From Alkalihalobacillus alcalophilus ATCC 27647 = CGMCC 1.3604 (GTDB taxonomy: Bacteria; Bacillota; Bacilli; Bacillales; Bacillaceae_D): 54,542 bases of DNA. Positions 34,634 to 43,835 of this stretch are shown here, piece after piece (positions within the stretch are counted from its first letter, which is position 1; each line of letters opens with the position of its first letter). The DNA lies in contig NZ_ALPT02000027.1 in NCBI RefSeq assembly GCF_000292245.2, forward strand, positions 1-54,542, given 5' to 3'. A model generated the notes under the pieces. The model saw only the letters and a program-made list of their open reading frames with translations, did not search any database and was not told the DNA's origin. A program made the position numbers and the translations under genes.

Positions 34634-36124
34634 ATGTTTGATGGAATAATGCAAGGGTTTCAGGTAGCTTTTAGTTGGGAAGCGATATTGTTTGTTTTTA
34701 TCGGTGTTTTATTAGGGACGATTATTGGAATGATTCCTGGCCTTGGACCGATTAGTGCGATTGCGATTATGATTCCAGTCACATATGGAATGGATCCAAC
34801 GATTGCCCTTGTGATGATGGCCGGAGTTTATTATGGTTCGATGTATGGGGGATCGACATCATCGATTTTATTAAATGCACCAGGTGTAGCAGGGACGGTT
34901 GCCGCAGCATTTGATGGATATCCAATGGCTCAGCAAGGCAAAGCGGGTAAAGCCTTAGCGATATCGGCAATCTGTTCATTTGTTGGAGGAACGGTCAGTG
35001 TTATTTTGTTAATGATGTTTGCCCCAATGCTTGCTAGTGTGGCCATTATATTTGGACCACCAGAGTATTTTGCTTTAATGTTACTCGGCTTAACAGCGAT
35101 CGCGAGTTTATCAGAAGGGTCGACCATTAAAGCTCTGATCTCAGCTGTATTTGGATTTATGATTGTGACAATCGGTATCGATTCACAAACGGGAACGAGT
35201 CGATTTACATTTGGAAGTGTGAACTTACTTGATGGAATTGACTTTTTAATTATTGCCCTCGGTGTCTTTGCGATTGCGGAAGTTTGTTTTTTAATTTTAA
35301 ATCGAAAAGAAAAGTTGTCTGGTTTAAATAATATTGGCAGCTTGAAGTTAACAAAGGAAGATTTTAAAGAGATGAAAGGTCCCATGACAAGACAATCATT
35401 CTTAGGATTTATCCTTGGTGTTTTACCAGGTGCAGGAGCGACGATCTCGTCATTTGTCGCTTATATTACGGAAAAGAAAATGGCTAAAAAGCCTGAAGAA
35501 TTCGGGAAGGGATCCATTAAAGGTTTAGCAGGACCAGAAACGGCGAACAATGCCGCAACAAGTGGAGCTTTTGTGCCCTTATTAAGTCTAGGGATTCCTG
35601 GGTCAGGAACAACGGCGGTTATGCTAGGAGCTTTTCTCGTTCTGGGTGTTCAGCCAGGTCCGTTACTAATGACAGAAAACCCGACAGTATTCTGGGGTGT
35701 TATAGCGAGTATGTATATAGGGAATGTCTTTTTATTAATTTTAAACTTACCGTTAATCCCTTATTTTGTAAAAATTTTAAAAGTACCCCGTCCGTTATTG
35801 ATTTCATTAGTGATTATTTCAAGTTTAGTTGGGGTTTATGCTGTCAGCTTTAGTACCTTTGATCTTTATTTACTCGTTATTTTTGGAATATTAGGTTATT
35901 TAATGCGGATATTTGCTTTTCCAGCTGCTCCATTTATTCTCGCCTTTATTTTAGGTGGAATGATGGAACAAGCTCTACGCCAATCTTTAACGATCTCAGG
36001 TGGGTCATGGAATATTTTCACAAGCAGTCCGCTTGCGATGACGTTATTTGTCCTTACCGCATTATCGATTGTGATTCCAGCTTGGAGAGAGCGTGTTAGA
36101 AGAAAAAAAGAACCTGTAAGTTAA
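34634..36124 (+). CDS. tctA: Tripartite tricarboxylate transporter large permease
   Basis: 496-aa membrane protein with about 12 helices and TctA signatures GMIPGLGPISAIAI, YYGSMYGGSTSSILLNAPG, AGPETANNAATSGAFVPLLS and LGIPGSGTTAVMLGAF. Sodium- or proton-driven uptake of tricarboxylates with TctB and TctC. Last gene of the operon. Confidence 0.94.
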   Translation: MFDGIMQGFQVAFSWEAILFVFIGVLLGTIIGMIPGLGPISAIAIMIPVTYGMDPTIALVMMAGVYYGSMYGGSTSSILLNAPGVAGTVAAAFDGYPMAQQGKAGKALAISAICSFVGGTVSVILLMMFAPMLASVAIIFGPPEYFALMLLGLTAIASLSEGSTIKALISAVFGFMIVTIGIDSQTGTSRFTFGSVNLLDGIDFLIIALGVFAIAEVCFLILNRKEKLSGLNNIGSLKLTKEDFKEMKGPMTRQSFLGFILGVLPGAGATISSFVAYITEKKMAKKPEEFGKGSIKGLAGPETANNAATSGAFVPLLSLGIPGSGTTAVMLGAFLVLGVQPGPLLMTENPTVFWGVIASMYIGNVFLLILNLPLIPYFVKILKVPRPLLISLVIISSLVGVYAVSFSTFDLYLLVIFGILGYLMRIFAFPAAPFILAFILGGMMEQALRQSLTISGGSWNIFTSSPLAMTLFVLTALSIVIPAWRERVRRKKEPVS

Positions 36125-36158
36125 GTCGTTTTGGAAAAGTTCGTTTTATACATTATGG

Positions 36159-36197
36159 GGGTATCCAAATGCAGTTGGACTTTTGGATATCCTTTTT
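36159..36197 (+). terminator. Terminator after tctA
   Basis: GGTATCCAAA (36160-36169) pairs with TTTGGATATCC (36182-36192), then TTTTT. Confidence 0.75.
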
Positions 36198-36220
36198 GAT
36201 CGTATAGGAAAAGCTGTGCA

Positions 36221-36577
36221 GAGGAAGTACGGCGTATTTGGGTTTAAGAAGTTGAAAAAGAAGCCGAGCTAGCGGAAGTACGGCGTATAAGGAATTATGA
36301 AGTTGAAAAAGAAGCCGAGTAAGCGGAAGTACGGCGTATAAGGAGTCAAGAAGTTGAAAAAGAAGCCGAGCCAGCGGAAGTACGGCGTATTTGGAGTCAT
36401 GAAGTTGAAAAAGAAGCCGAGCTAGCGAGAGTACGGCGCATAAGGAATTATGAAGTTGAAAAAGAAGCCGAGTCAGCGGGAGTACGGCGTATAAGGAGTC
36501 ATGAAGTTGAAAAAGAAGCCGAGCTAGCGGAAGTATGGCGTATTTGGAGTCAAGAAGAGGAAAAAGAAGCCGAGCTA
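36221..36577 (+). repeat. Seven tandem 51-bp repeats
   Basis: Unit starts at 36221, 36272, 36323, 36374, 36425, 36476 and 36527, exactly 51 bp each. Conserved blocks are GAAGTACGGCGTAT, AGTTGAAAAAGAAGCCGAG and a GCCG/CGGC mini-stem across the unit junction. Variable blocks alternate (TTTGGAGTCA, AAGGAATTAT, AAGGAGTCA). As 51 is 17 codons, units 3-7 are open in one frame (AEVRRI....EVEKEAE), but there is no start codon and units 1 and 2 carry stops, so coding is doubtful. The partial eighth unit ends in the terminator at 36567. Confidence 0.92.
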
Positions 36578-36596
36578 GACGAAACTCGGCTTATTT
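36567..36596 (+). terminator. Terminator-like stem closing the 51-bp array
   Basis: AAGCCGAG (36567-36574) pairs with CTCGGCTT (36585-36592), followed by ATTTT. The left arm is part of the repeat unit, so the array looks like repeated copies of the left half of this stem. Confidence 0.55.
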
Positions 36597-36831
36597 TGGC
36601 AGTCTTTCTCATTCTATTCCTTCTCCAACAAGGAGGCTATTTAACCTAAATTCTCATATCCAATAAAATAATAATCCTTTAGAAAATTTTATTATGAAAA
36701 AATCTTTTTTGACTTGTATATTTTTAGGGCATAAACAGACAATAAAAGTATATTCCTTATTAAAATGTGCTGGACCGGTTCACTGATTTGATAGGGTAGC
36801 ATATCTAAAAATATGATTCATGAGGTGTAAA

Positions 36832-37002
36832 ATGGGTAAACATAATAAAAAGCATAATAATCAATTTAAGGAAAATGAAAATAGTGGCGAACATAGAAAT
36901 GGTCGTTTAAGCCAGTTTAAAAACCATAACGCAGTCGGAGGAGAACCAAATGAATACTTGAGTAGTCAAACGTCTGAAAATGGACAAGATGACAGGGAAT
37001 AA
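36832..37002 (+). CDS. Small hydrophilic protein, unknown
   Basis: 56 aa from ATG 36832 (MGKHNKKHNNQFKENENSGE), with GAGGTG 7 bp upstream; rich in Asn, Lys, His, Glu, without hydrophobic core, so likely disordered. Composition resembles small sporulation-associated proteins of Bacillaceae, but I do not recognise the family. A terminator follows. Confidence 0.5.
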   Translation: MGKHNKKHNNQFKENENSGEHRNGRLSQFKNHNAVGGEPNEYLSSQTSENGQDDRE

Positions 37003-37063
37003 CACATAAAAGTCAACATGTCGACATTATGAGAATTTGCCGATAACCACATAGAAATATAAG

Positions 37064-37107
37064 AAGATGTCGTGAACGCTAACTAGGGCTTTGAGACGTC
37101 TTTTTTT
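37064..37107 (+). terminator. Terminator after the small hydrophilic gene
   Basis: AGATGTC (37065-37071) pairs with GACGTCT (37095-37101) and a run of seven T follows. Bases 37108-37350 beyond it hold no recognisable element. Confidence 0.6.
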
Positions 37108-37350
37108 GTTTTCTTATACCGACGAATTTTATTTATGGTGTGAGTAATTACATATGGATATATATGTTATTTTATGTATTGATTGATACGGGTGAAATGA
37201 AGTAGCAGGGCAATTATCAACGATTAATATACATAATGAGGGTATAGTTTTAAAGGTGGAAAAAGTCTGTATTTCACTTGAAGAGAGAGTGATTATAGTT
37301 GGGCAACTCCATTTGAGTGGTAGGCAAAATAAATTATTTTCTTAAATACC

Positions 37351-37380
37351 TTGAAATACATTAGGGGGGTATAGTATATT
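37351..37380 (+). promoter_or_regulatory. Copper-type promoter with CsoR-like operator
   Basis: TTGAAA (37351-37356), 18-bp spacer, TATATT (37375-37380). The spacer contains ATACATTAGGGGGGTATAGTAT, a G-run flanked by ATAC/GTAT as in CsoR operators of copper-export genes; copper would release repression. Confidence 0.5.
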
Positions 37381-37459
37381 GGTGGTAGAGAGAAGCAACC
37401 ATTATTAAGATGCCAGTACAATTTAATTTTATATAAGTTTGCTTAAAGGAGTTATCAAT

Positions 37460-37783
37460 ATGAACTTAAGTACAGTTTCCACTCATTTTCTTTTGTGTAA
37501 TGGGAATTCTTGTACAAAGAATGGAGCGGAATCGGTGACAGAGTCGATGCGTTCAACAATTAAATCATGTCAGCTTCACACACAAATTCATACGACCAAG
37601 ACACTTTGTAATGGGCAATGTAAAAAGGGGCCCATTGTAATCGAATACCCAAAAGGTGTATGGTATCAGCAAATGACTCCTGAGCTTGCTGTGGATTTAA
37701 TTCAAGCCAAAAGAGATCAGAAACCATTTATCAAGAACCGTTTATATACTTATGTGAATGATTGTTTTAGGGTGGAGAAATAA
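37460..37783 (+). CDS. Thioredoxin-like 2Fe-2S ferredoxin-domain protein
   Basis: 107 aa from ATG 37460, with AAAGGAG upstream. Four cysteines in the arrangement CNGNSC ... CNGQC, and the end motif GPIVIEYPKGVWYQQMTPELA, mark the thioredoxin-fold [2Fe-2S] family. Such proteins accompany cobalamin or metal genes. Here it precedes copA by 56 bp, in the place where a CopZ chaperone is usually found. It may bind copper or electrons; role inferred. Confidence 0.75.
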   Translation: MNLSTVSTHFLLCNGNSCTKNGAESVTESMRSTIKSCQLHTQIHTTKTLCNGQCKKGPIVIEYPKGVWYQQMTPELAVDLIQAKRDQKPFIKNRLYTYVNDCFRVEK

Positions 37784-37839
37784 GTCCAGCTATGTCCGTT
37801 AGAGAATAGGCTTTTTATATTGTTAGAGGAGGACTTCAG

Positions 37840-40272
37840 ATGAAAACAAAAGAAATATCTTTACAAATAAGTGGTATGACTTGTGCTGCTTGTGCCAATC
37901 GAATCGAAAAAGGTTTATCCAAGATGGAAGGCGTACATGAGGCAAATGTCAATTATGCCGTTGAAAAAACGAAAATCATTTTTGACACTGAAAAAACAGA
38001 TGTTCAACAATTTGAAGATAAAATTGAGAAACTGGGCTATGGCGTTGTTCATGAAAAAGAAACCTTTGATGTCACAGGTATGACTTGTGCCGCCTGTGCA
38101 ACTCGAGTTGAAAAAGGGTTATCAAAAATGGATGGTGTCACAAGTGTAAATGTCAATTTAGCCTTAGAAACGGCTACAGTTGAATATAATCAAAGCGAAG
38201 TAACGATCGATAATTTGATCGAAAAAGTTGAGAAAATTGGATATGGTTTAAAGAAGCAAACATCAAAAGAAGAAACAGAAAACAGTAAAGAAAAAGAAAT
38301 TGCTCATCAAACAGGGAAGTTTATTTTTTCAGCGATTCTAACATTGCCTTTGTTATGGACGATGGTTACACATTTTCAGTTTACTTCCTTCATTTATATG
38401 CCTGATATGTTTATGAATCCGTGGGTCCAGCTTGCTTTAGCAACACCAGTTCAGTTCATAGTTGGTGCCCAATTTTATCGGGGGGCTTATAAAGCTTTAA
38501 GAAGTAAAAGTGCTAATATGGACGTTCTAATTGCACTTGGGACAACGGTTGCTTATTTTTATAGCATTTTCTTAGGCTGGGAATGGCTTGCCCAAGGTCA
38601 GCAAGGTATGCCTGAATTGTACTTTGAGACAGCGGCTGTCATCATTACACTTGTTATATTAGGGAAGTTATTTGAAGTGAGAGCGAAGGGACGCACTGGT
38701 CAAGCGATTCAGAAACTATTAGGGATGCAAGCGAAAACAGCTAGAGTCGTTCGTGATGGTGAAGAAATGGAGATTGCCATCGAAGAAGTAATCGTTGGGG
38801 ATATGGTTATTGTTCGACCAGGAGAAAAAATCCCAGTCGATGGAAAAATTGTAGACGGCCAATCTGCCGTTGATGAATCGATGATTACTGGTGAAAGTAT
38901 TCCAATTGATAAAAAGCAAGGCGATACCGCGATTGGAGCTACGATAAATAAAAATGGCTTGTTGAAGATAGAGGCAACAAAGGTAGGCAAAGATACGGCT
39001 CTTGCCCAAATTGTCAAGGTTGTAGAAGAGGCTCAAGGTAGTAAGGCTGATATTCAACGGGTTGCTGATAAAGTGTCAGGTATTTTTGTACCGATAGTTG
39101 TTGCTTTTGCCATTGTTACATTTTTGGTTTGGTATTTTATCGTCGCACCAGGGGATTTCCGTTCCGCAATTGTTCCTTTGATTACAATTTTAGTCATTGC
39201 TTGTCCGTGTGCTCTTGGCTTGGCCACACCGACATCAATTATGGCGGGTTCAGGACGAGCGGCAGAAATGGGTGTTCTTTTTAAAGGTGGAGAGCACTTA
39301 GAAAATACTCGTTCAATTCAAACGGTTGTGTTAGATAAAACGGGTACAGTTACAAAAGGAAAACCAGAATTAACCGATGTTGTTGTCGCTTCTGCAATCG
39401 ATGAAGAAGAAATGTTAGCTTATGTAGCTAGTGCTGAGAAAAATTCAGAGCATCCACTTGCTGAAGCCATTGTCAAAGGCGTGCAAGCAAAGGGTATCTC
39501 TTTGCAGCCAGTTAGTTTTTTTGAAGCGGTACCTGGTTATGGAATCCAAGCAGAAGTCGAAGGAAAAAAGGTATTGGTTGGAACACGTCATTTAATGGCA
39601 CAGAACCATGTAGAAATCGCTCATTTTGAAGAGCGGATGAACGAGCTTGAAGAACAAGGAAAAACAGCGATGCTCGTCGCAATCGATGATCAGTTTGCCG
39701 GGATAGTTGCTGTTGCTGACACGGTCAAAGAAACATCAAAAGCAGCGATTAAGCGCCTCCATGATCTTGGTTTAGAAGTGATTATGCTGACTGGAGATAA
39801 CAATCGAACGGCAGCAGCGATTGGAAAGCAAGTTGGCATCGATCGTGTCATTGCAGAGGTCGTTCCAGAACAAAAAGCAGATCAAATTAAAAAAATCCAA
39901 GGAGAAGGAAAAAAGGTGGCGATGGTTGGTGATGGAATCAATGATGCTCCTGCACTAGCTGTAGCCGATATCGGAATGGCAATTGGGACAGGAACCGATG
40001 TGGCGATCGAGGCTGCAGACATTACGTTAATGCGCGGCGACCTGCACAGTGTTGCGGATAGTATCGAACTAAGTGATAAAACGATGCGTAACATTAAACA
40101 AAACTTATTTTTTGCCTTTTTCTACAACACTGCATCGATTCCAATTGCAGCAATTGGCTTACTTGCTCCTTGGGTTGCTGGAGCGGCGATGGCCTTCAGT
40201 TCGGTCTCGGTTGTTTTAAATGCTCTACGATTACAAAGGCTCAAACTAACAGGAAGGAGTGAAGTCAAATGA
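37840..40272 (+). CDS. copA: Copper-exporting P1B-type ATPase
   Basis: 810 aa. Two N-terminal heavy-metal domains with GMTCAAC motifs (Cys15/Cys18 and Cys83/Cys86), eight membrane helices, the copper-path motif CPC in VIACPCALGLATPTS, phosphorylation site DKTGT, TGES actuator loop, SEHPLAEAI nucleotide site (HP motif) and GDGINDAPAL hinge. Exports Cu(I). The stop overlaps the ATG of the next small gene. Confidence 0.97.
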   Translation: MKTKEISLQISGMTCAACANRIEKGLSKMEGVHEANVNYAVEKTKIIFDTEKTDVQQFEDKIEKLGYGVVHEKETFDVTGMTCAACATRVEKGLSKMDGVTSVNVNLALETATVEYNQSEVTIDNLIEKVEKIGYGLKKQTSKEETENSKEKEIAHQTGKFIFSAILTLPLLWTMVTHFQFTSFIYMPDMFMNPWVQLALATPVQFIVGAQFYRGAYKALRSKSANMDVLIALGTTVAYFYSIFLGWEWLAQGQQGMPELYFETAAVIITLVILGKLFEVRAKGRTGQAIQKLLGMQAKTARVVRDGEEMEIAIEEVIVGDMVIVRPGEKIPVDGKIVDGQSAVDESMITGESIPIDKKQGDTAIGATINKNGLLKIEATKVGKDTALAQIVKVVEEAQGSKADIQRVADKVSGIFVPIVVAFAIVTFLVWYFIVAPGDFRSAIVPLITILVIACPCALGLATPTSIMAGSGRAAEMGVLFKGGEHLENTRSIQTVVLDKTGTVTKGKPELTDVVVASAIDEEEMLAYVASAEKNSEHPLAEAIVKGVQAKGISLQPVSFFEAVPGYGIQAEVEGKKVLVGTRHLMAQNHVEIAHFEERMNELEEQGKTAMLVAIDDQFAGIVAVADTVKETSKAAIKRLHDLGLEVIMLTGDNNRTAAAIGKQVGIDRVIAEVVPEQKADQIKKIQGEGKKVAMVGDGINDAPALAVADIGMAIGTGTDVAIEAADITLMRGDLHSVADSIELSDKTMRNIKQNLFFAFFYNTASIPIAAIGLLAPWVAGAAMAFSSVSVVLNALRLQRLKLTGRSEVK

Positions 40273-40421
40273 AAATAAAAACATGGGTCATGAGTGGGAT
40301 AGCCTATCTAGCCATTGTGATTATCGGCTTCACTCTCATTACAGGAGAAAATCCTTTAACGAGTACGGATATGAATCACGATGAACATAGTGAAGAACAT
40401 GAGGAACATGATGACCATTAA
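40269..40421 (+). CDS. 50-aa membrane protein with His/Asp/Glu-rich tail, coupled to copA
   Basis: ATG at 40269 overlaps the copA TGA (ATGA). Residues 1-10 are basic, 11-25 form one membrane helix (IAYLAIVIIGFTLIT), and the tail ends DMNHDEHSEEHEEHDDH, with five His among acidic residues. The ribosome site is AGGAAGGAG inside copA. No known family by eye. The tail is a plausible metal-binding site, so it may be a copper-handling accessory subunit of CopA. A strong terminator follows, so it is the last operon gene. Confidence 0.75.
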   Translation: MKIKTWVMSGIAYLAIVIIGFTLITGENPLTSTDMNHDEHSEEHEEHDDH

Positions 40422-40430
40422 CGTTTAAAA

Positions 40431-40472
40431 AAAGAACCTCGAGTTATGTGGAAAACGACTCGAGGTTCTTTT
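40431..40472. terminator. Terminator after the copper operon
   Basis: AAAGAACCTCGAGT (40431-40444) pairs with ACTCGAGGTTCTTT (40458-40471), T-run following. Confidence 0.85.
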
Positions 40473-40529
40473 ACTTATTATCTTGAAAGATACTGTTCTT
40501 TCGGGCAATGGGCTAATTTCAATGGTTTC

Positions 40530-43094
40530 TTATTTTGTAGATTGATTTAATCTGATAGTTAATATCAAAAATATAATTATTAATATTACTAAATAAAAAG
40601 CTAAAGAAGTTAAAAAAATGAATAAACTGCTCTGAGGTGTAACCGGATAAAAGCTAAAGAATAAAAGAAAGCTTAAGATTGAACCTAGTAATAAAGCGAT
40701 ACCTGTCCATAAAGCCATTTCTTTCGTATAAAGGACTTTAATGGAAGTTATTTTCCATCCTAATATTTTATATGTGTCTATCTCTTTTTTTCGATTTTGT
40801 AGCATTGTGCTCAAGTTTTCAATAATGGTAATCAATGCAAGAATAAATGTACATATGATAATCAATTGATTCCAATTGCTTACAGATGCATTTATATGTT
40901 GACCTAGAAGGGTAAGATTTGTTTGAGCTACAGATTCTGTTAAGGACAGATAGACCAAAGAAGCTAAGCTGCTTACCATTAATATTTGAACAAAGGTAGC
41001 CCAAATACTTTGTTTATAGTAGCTAATATTCCTCCATAACAAAGATTTAGTGTGTTTGACCAATTTTGGATGTTGCTTTTTTTCTCTTTGTAAAAGGTGA
41101 TTTACATGACGGTTGATCAGTAAATAAAGTAAAATTAAAGCGATCAATATAACAATAAATTGATAAAATAGTATTTGAAAAGACTGCTCTGTATAAAATA
41201 TGACAGATGTTAATAGCCATATTGCGATCATAATCGCAGTAACAATAATTGAAAATACTTCTTTTAAATAAAGCTTTTTAATATCTTTATGTTCCCAACC
41301 TAGGATCTTTAATAAGTGAACATCAGCTTCTTTCTCTTTACTCCACACCTTAAGCCTGTTTACGATATAAATAATTGAAACGATAATAAAAGTAATGGCA
41401 AGTAAAGCGTTTGTAACATCCCATTGTCCAACAATTTGTCCAGAGGCCCCTAAGGTTGTCCAAGATTCTTGAACGGTTCCAACCCCTTCTATTTCAACAT
41501 CGATTACTTGCAAAGAAGAACCGGCTACAATATCAACGTGAAGTCCTAAATCTTCTAGTTCAGTCGCTATCCTTTGGATTTCTTTTGCTGCATCAGGCGA
41601 GTATTCATTAAATCCAGCAATTTTCACTCTTATCGCATCAATTGGATTGTCACCCTTAATAAAACTGGCGGATTCAATATTTGTGATTCCTTCAGCAGGA
41701 GCGGTAACGTAACTACCTGCTGTAACGGTAGGTTTCATATTAATGGATTCTCCAGCTTCATTTATATATCTGACTGGTTCTAATTGATAAATACCAAGTG
41801 GGCTGGAGGCTAGACTTTCATCTTTATTCCCAATCTCATAAAAGCCAACTGCATCTATCATAATAGACAGCTCTGTGTCAGAATGCCAATGTTCTCTAAT
41901 GCCTTCTCCCTGCTCTTCAATCGATCGATAAGTAGGGACACCTGCTTCTTCTCCAACTTGTTGAACCATTAATCCTTGTTCGGTTATGGTATATGGTACT
42001 GGATCAGCTAAATAATAGCGAGTAATATCGTTCCAACTAACACCACTTGCATAACTTACCTCACTACTATAGGTGTCGATATCAATGAGTTCTTGATTCT
42101 CAGTAACAACAAATCCTTTTGCTTCCGAATTAAAAGGTCTTAAATGCGGGCTTAAATCAATATGAGAACGAGTCGTATGAATCTCTGTATTGCTTAGTAA
42201 TTCATGGAAAAAATGTTCGAATTCAGGTTCTAAGAAGAAACTAGAGAAAGTAGTCGTCCTATTATCAACTCCAAGTTCTTCTTCGAATATTTTTGTATCC
42301 TCTTCATTAAAGGGGAGTTCGCCAATTTCAATATTCATGTTGACTGATATTCCACTATCCTGCAGTTGTAAGACTGGAATAATTTCTACTGTGTCTAATA
42401 TTTCTTGGCTGGAACCGAACCCTTGAGCACGTCCTTTCTTTTCTTCACCGAAAATGATGTCGGTGAAATCAATAGTTGTCAGCTTCTCTTCTTCTAAAGG
42501 GTCAATTGCTACTAAATGATGATATGTAACAGGAAGTGGAAAAAGAGCATGACGCCAATCAAGGTAAAAGAACATATCTTCATTTGTGACTAGGGGTATA
42601 TAACTCCCAGAAATTTCAGGATCACCTAAAAATATAAGATCATAATTATTGTAAACATATTCATTGATTCCATCACTTGTTGTATATTCAACATGATAGG
42701 TTGAGGGTGCTTCTGGTGAGGGCAGAATTCCTAGTGTAGAATTTAAACCGGTAAAATAACCTAATGATGAAATAGGAGCTGCCACCTCGATATCTTCTCT
42801 TTCTTTAATTTGTTCCCAAGTCGAAAGAGAAATCCCTCCATTACCTCCACCTAAATAGTTTTCAGGTACAATATTTAATTCTTTTTCAATCTCAGTGACA
42901 TTGGATGGTGGTCTTACTAAAATGTCGTAGCTTCCTCTTGAATGATTAATAATATCGGCATTAATTTGACTATGCATTTTTGTAATAGAGAACAGAGCAA
43001 TAGGAATTACTAAAAAGATAATTATAAGGGAAATGATAAAATAAAAATTAGTATGTAATTTATTTGTAAGATTTTTTCTTATCATTCGTTTCAT
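40530..43094 (-). CDS. FtsX/MacB-type ABC transporter permease with large outer domain
   Basis: 854 aa. One membrane helix near residues 15-36, an extracytoplasmic domain of about 500 residues, then FtsX-type helix groups (ALLAITFIIVSIIYIVNRL near 570, ILGWEHKDIKKLYLKEVF, a further helix pair, and YKILGWKITSIKVLYTKEMALW before the last two helices). The paired ILGW motifs are coupling helices. Such permeases export or extract peptides or lipids rather than import. It overlaps the ATPase gene by 35 bp. Substrate possibly the small secreted protein encoded upstream. Confidence 0.85.
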   Translation of the reverse strand: MKRMIRKNLTNKLHTNFYFIISLIIIFLVIPIALFSITKMHSQINADIINHSRGSYDILVRPPSNVTEIEKELNIVPENYLGGGNGGISLSTWEQIKEREDIEVAAPISSLGYFTGLNSTLGILPSPEAPSTYHVEYTTSDGINEYVYNNYDLIFLGDPEISGSYIPLVTNEDMFFYLDWRHALFPLPVTYHHLVAIDPLEEEKLTTIDFTDIIFGEEKKGRAQGFGSSQEILDTVEIIPVLQLQDSGISVNMNIEIGELPFNEEDTKIFEEELGVDNRTTTFSSFFLEPEFEHFFHELLSNTEIHTTRSHIDLSPHLRPFNSEAKGFVVTENQELIDIDTYSSEVSYASGVSWNDITRYYLADPVPYTITEQGLMVQQVGEEAGVPTYRSIEEQGEGIREHWHSDTELSIMIDAVGFYEIGNKDESLASSPLGIYQLEPVRYINEAGESINMKPTVTAGSYVTAPAEGITNIESASFIKGDNPIDAIRVKIAGFNEYSPDAAKEIQRIATELEDLGLHVDIVAGSSLQVIDVEIEGVGTVQESWTTLGASGQIVGQWDVTNALLAITFIIVSIIYIVNRLKVWSKEKEADVHLLKILGWEHKDIKKLYLKEVFSIIVTAIMIAIWLLTSVIFYTEQSFQILFYQFIVILIALILLYLLINRHVNHLLQREKKQHPKLVKHTKSLLWRNISYYKQSIWATFVQILMVSSLASLVYLSLTESVAQTNLTLLGQHINASVSNWNQLIIICTFILALITIIENLSTMLQNRKKEIDTYKILGWKITSIKVLYTKEMALWTGIALLLGSILSFLLFFSFYPVTPQSSLFIFLTSLAFYLVILIIIFLILTIRLNQSTK

Positions 43095-43758
43095 GGATAT
43101 AATGCTCCTTTATATTACCATCTCGCATAGTTAGAATTTGATTTCCATAATGAATTAGTTTTTGATCATGGGTAACAAATAAAATTGTTATTCCCTTTGA
43201 GTGAGTAGCTTTTATAAGTTGCATAATGACATCTGTATTTTCACTATCTAGATTTCCGGTAGGTTCATCACATAGTAAAATTGCTGGTTCTGATAAAAGA
43301 GCTCTAGCAATCGCTACTCTTTGTTTCTCTCCTCCTGATAACTGTGTTGGAAAATGATTGGTTCTATGATCTAAGTTCACAGATGTTAACAAATGTTTAG
43401 CTTTAGTAATAAGATTTTTTTTATCTTGATAAGGCAATTGTGGCACAATTATATTCTCTAATACGGTATATTGATTAAATAGCTTAAAATCTTGATATAT
43501 ATATGAAATTGTATTTCTACGTAGTTCTTGAATCTCATTGTTATTGAGTTGAGCTAAATCTAAACCACTTATTTGAATAGCACCAGAAGTTAAAGGAAGT
43601 AAACCACCTACTACATTAAGAAGAGTTGATTTACCTGAGCCGGAAGACCCAACAATCGTAATCCAATCTCCTTGGTTTATTTTTAATGAGATTTTATTTA
43701 AGGCAATTGTAACGGGATTAGTTCCATATTTCACAATCACATCTTCTAAAATTATCAT
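43060..43758 (-). CDS. LolD/MacB-type ABC transporter ATPase
   Basis: 232 aa: Walker A GSSGSGKST, Q-loop YIYQDFKLFNQYTVLENI, signature LSGGEKQRVAIARAL, Walker B ILLCDEPTGNLD, H-loop FVTHD. The DEPTGNLD form is typical of MacB/LolD partners of FtsX permeases. Resembles ATPases of bacteriocin-export sets. First gene of the two-gene transporter operon, with a terminator separating it from the secreted-protein gene upstream. Confidence 0.9.
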   Translation of the reverse strand: MIILEDVIVKYGTNPVTIALNKISLKINQGDWITIVGSSGSGKSTLLNVVGGLLPLTSGAIQISGLDLAQLNNNEIQELRRNTISYIYQDFKLFNQYTVLENIIVPQLPYQDKKNLITKAKHLLTSVNLDHRTNHFPTQLSGGEKQRVAIARALLSEPAILLCDEPTGNLDSENTDVIMQLIKATHSKGITILFVTHDQKLIHYGNQILTMRDGNIKEHYIHETNDKKKSYK

Positions 43759-43781
43759 AATTAAATTCCTTTCTATTTATA

Positions 43782-43818
43782 CAAATTACCCTTTAATAGA
43801 ATGTTAAAGGGTAATTTG
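43782..43818 (-). terminator. Perfect 15-bp stem between secreted-protein gene and ABC genes
   Basis: CAAATTACCCTTTAA (43782-43796) pairs without mismatch with TTAAAGGGTAATTTG (43804-43818). On the minus strand it lies after the secreted-protein stop and before the ABC genes, so it would reduce read-through. Confidence 0.75.
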
Positions 43819-43835
43819 TGTTAAGTATTTTTAAT

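Noticed and set aside
36323..36660. Repeat protein encoded by the 51-bp array
   Set aside because: The frame is open from unit 3 to a stop after GGYLT, but has no start codon or ribosome site and stops occur in units 1 and 2. Kept as a repeat, not a gene.
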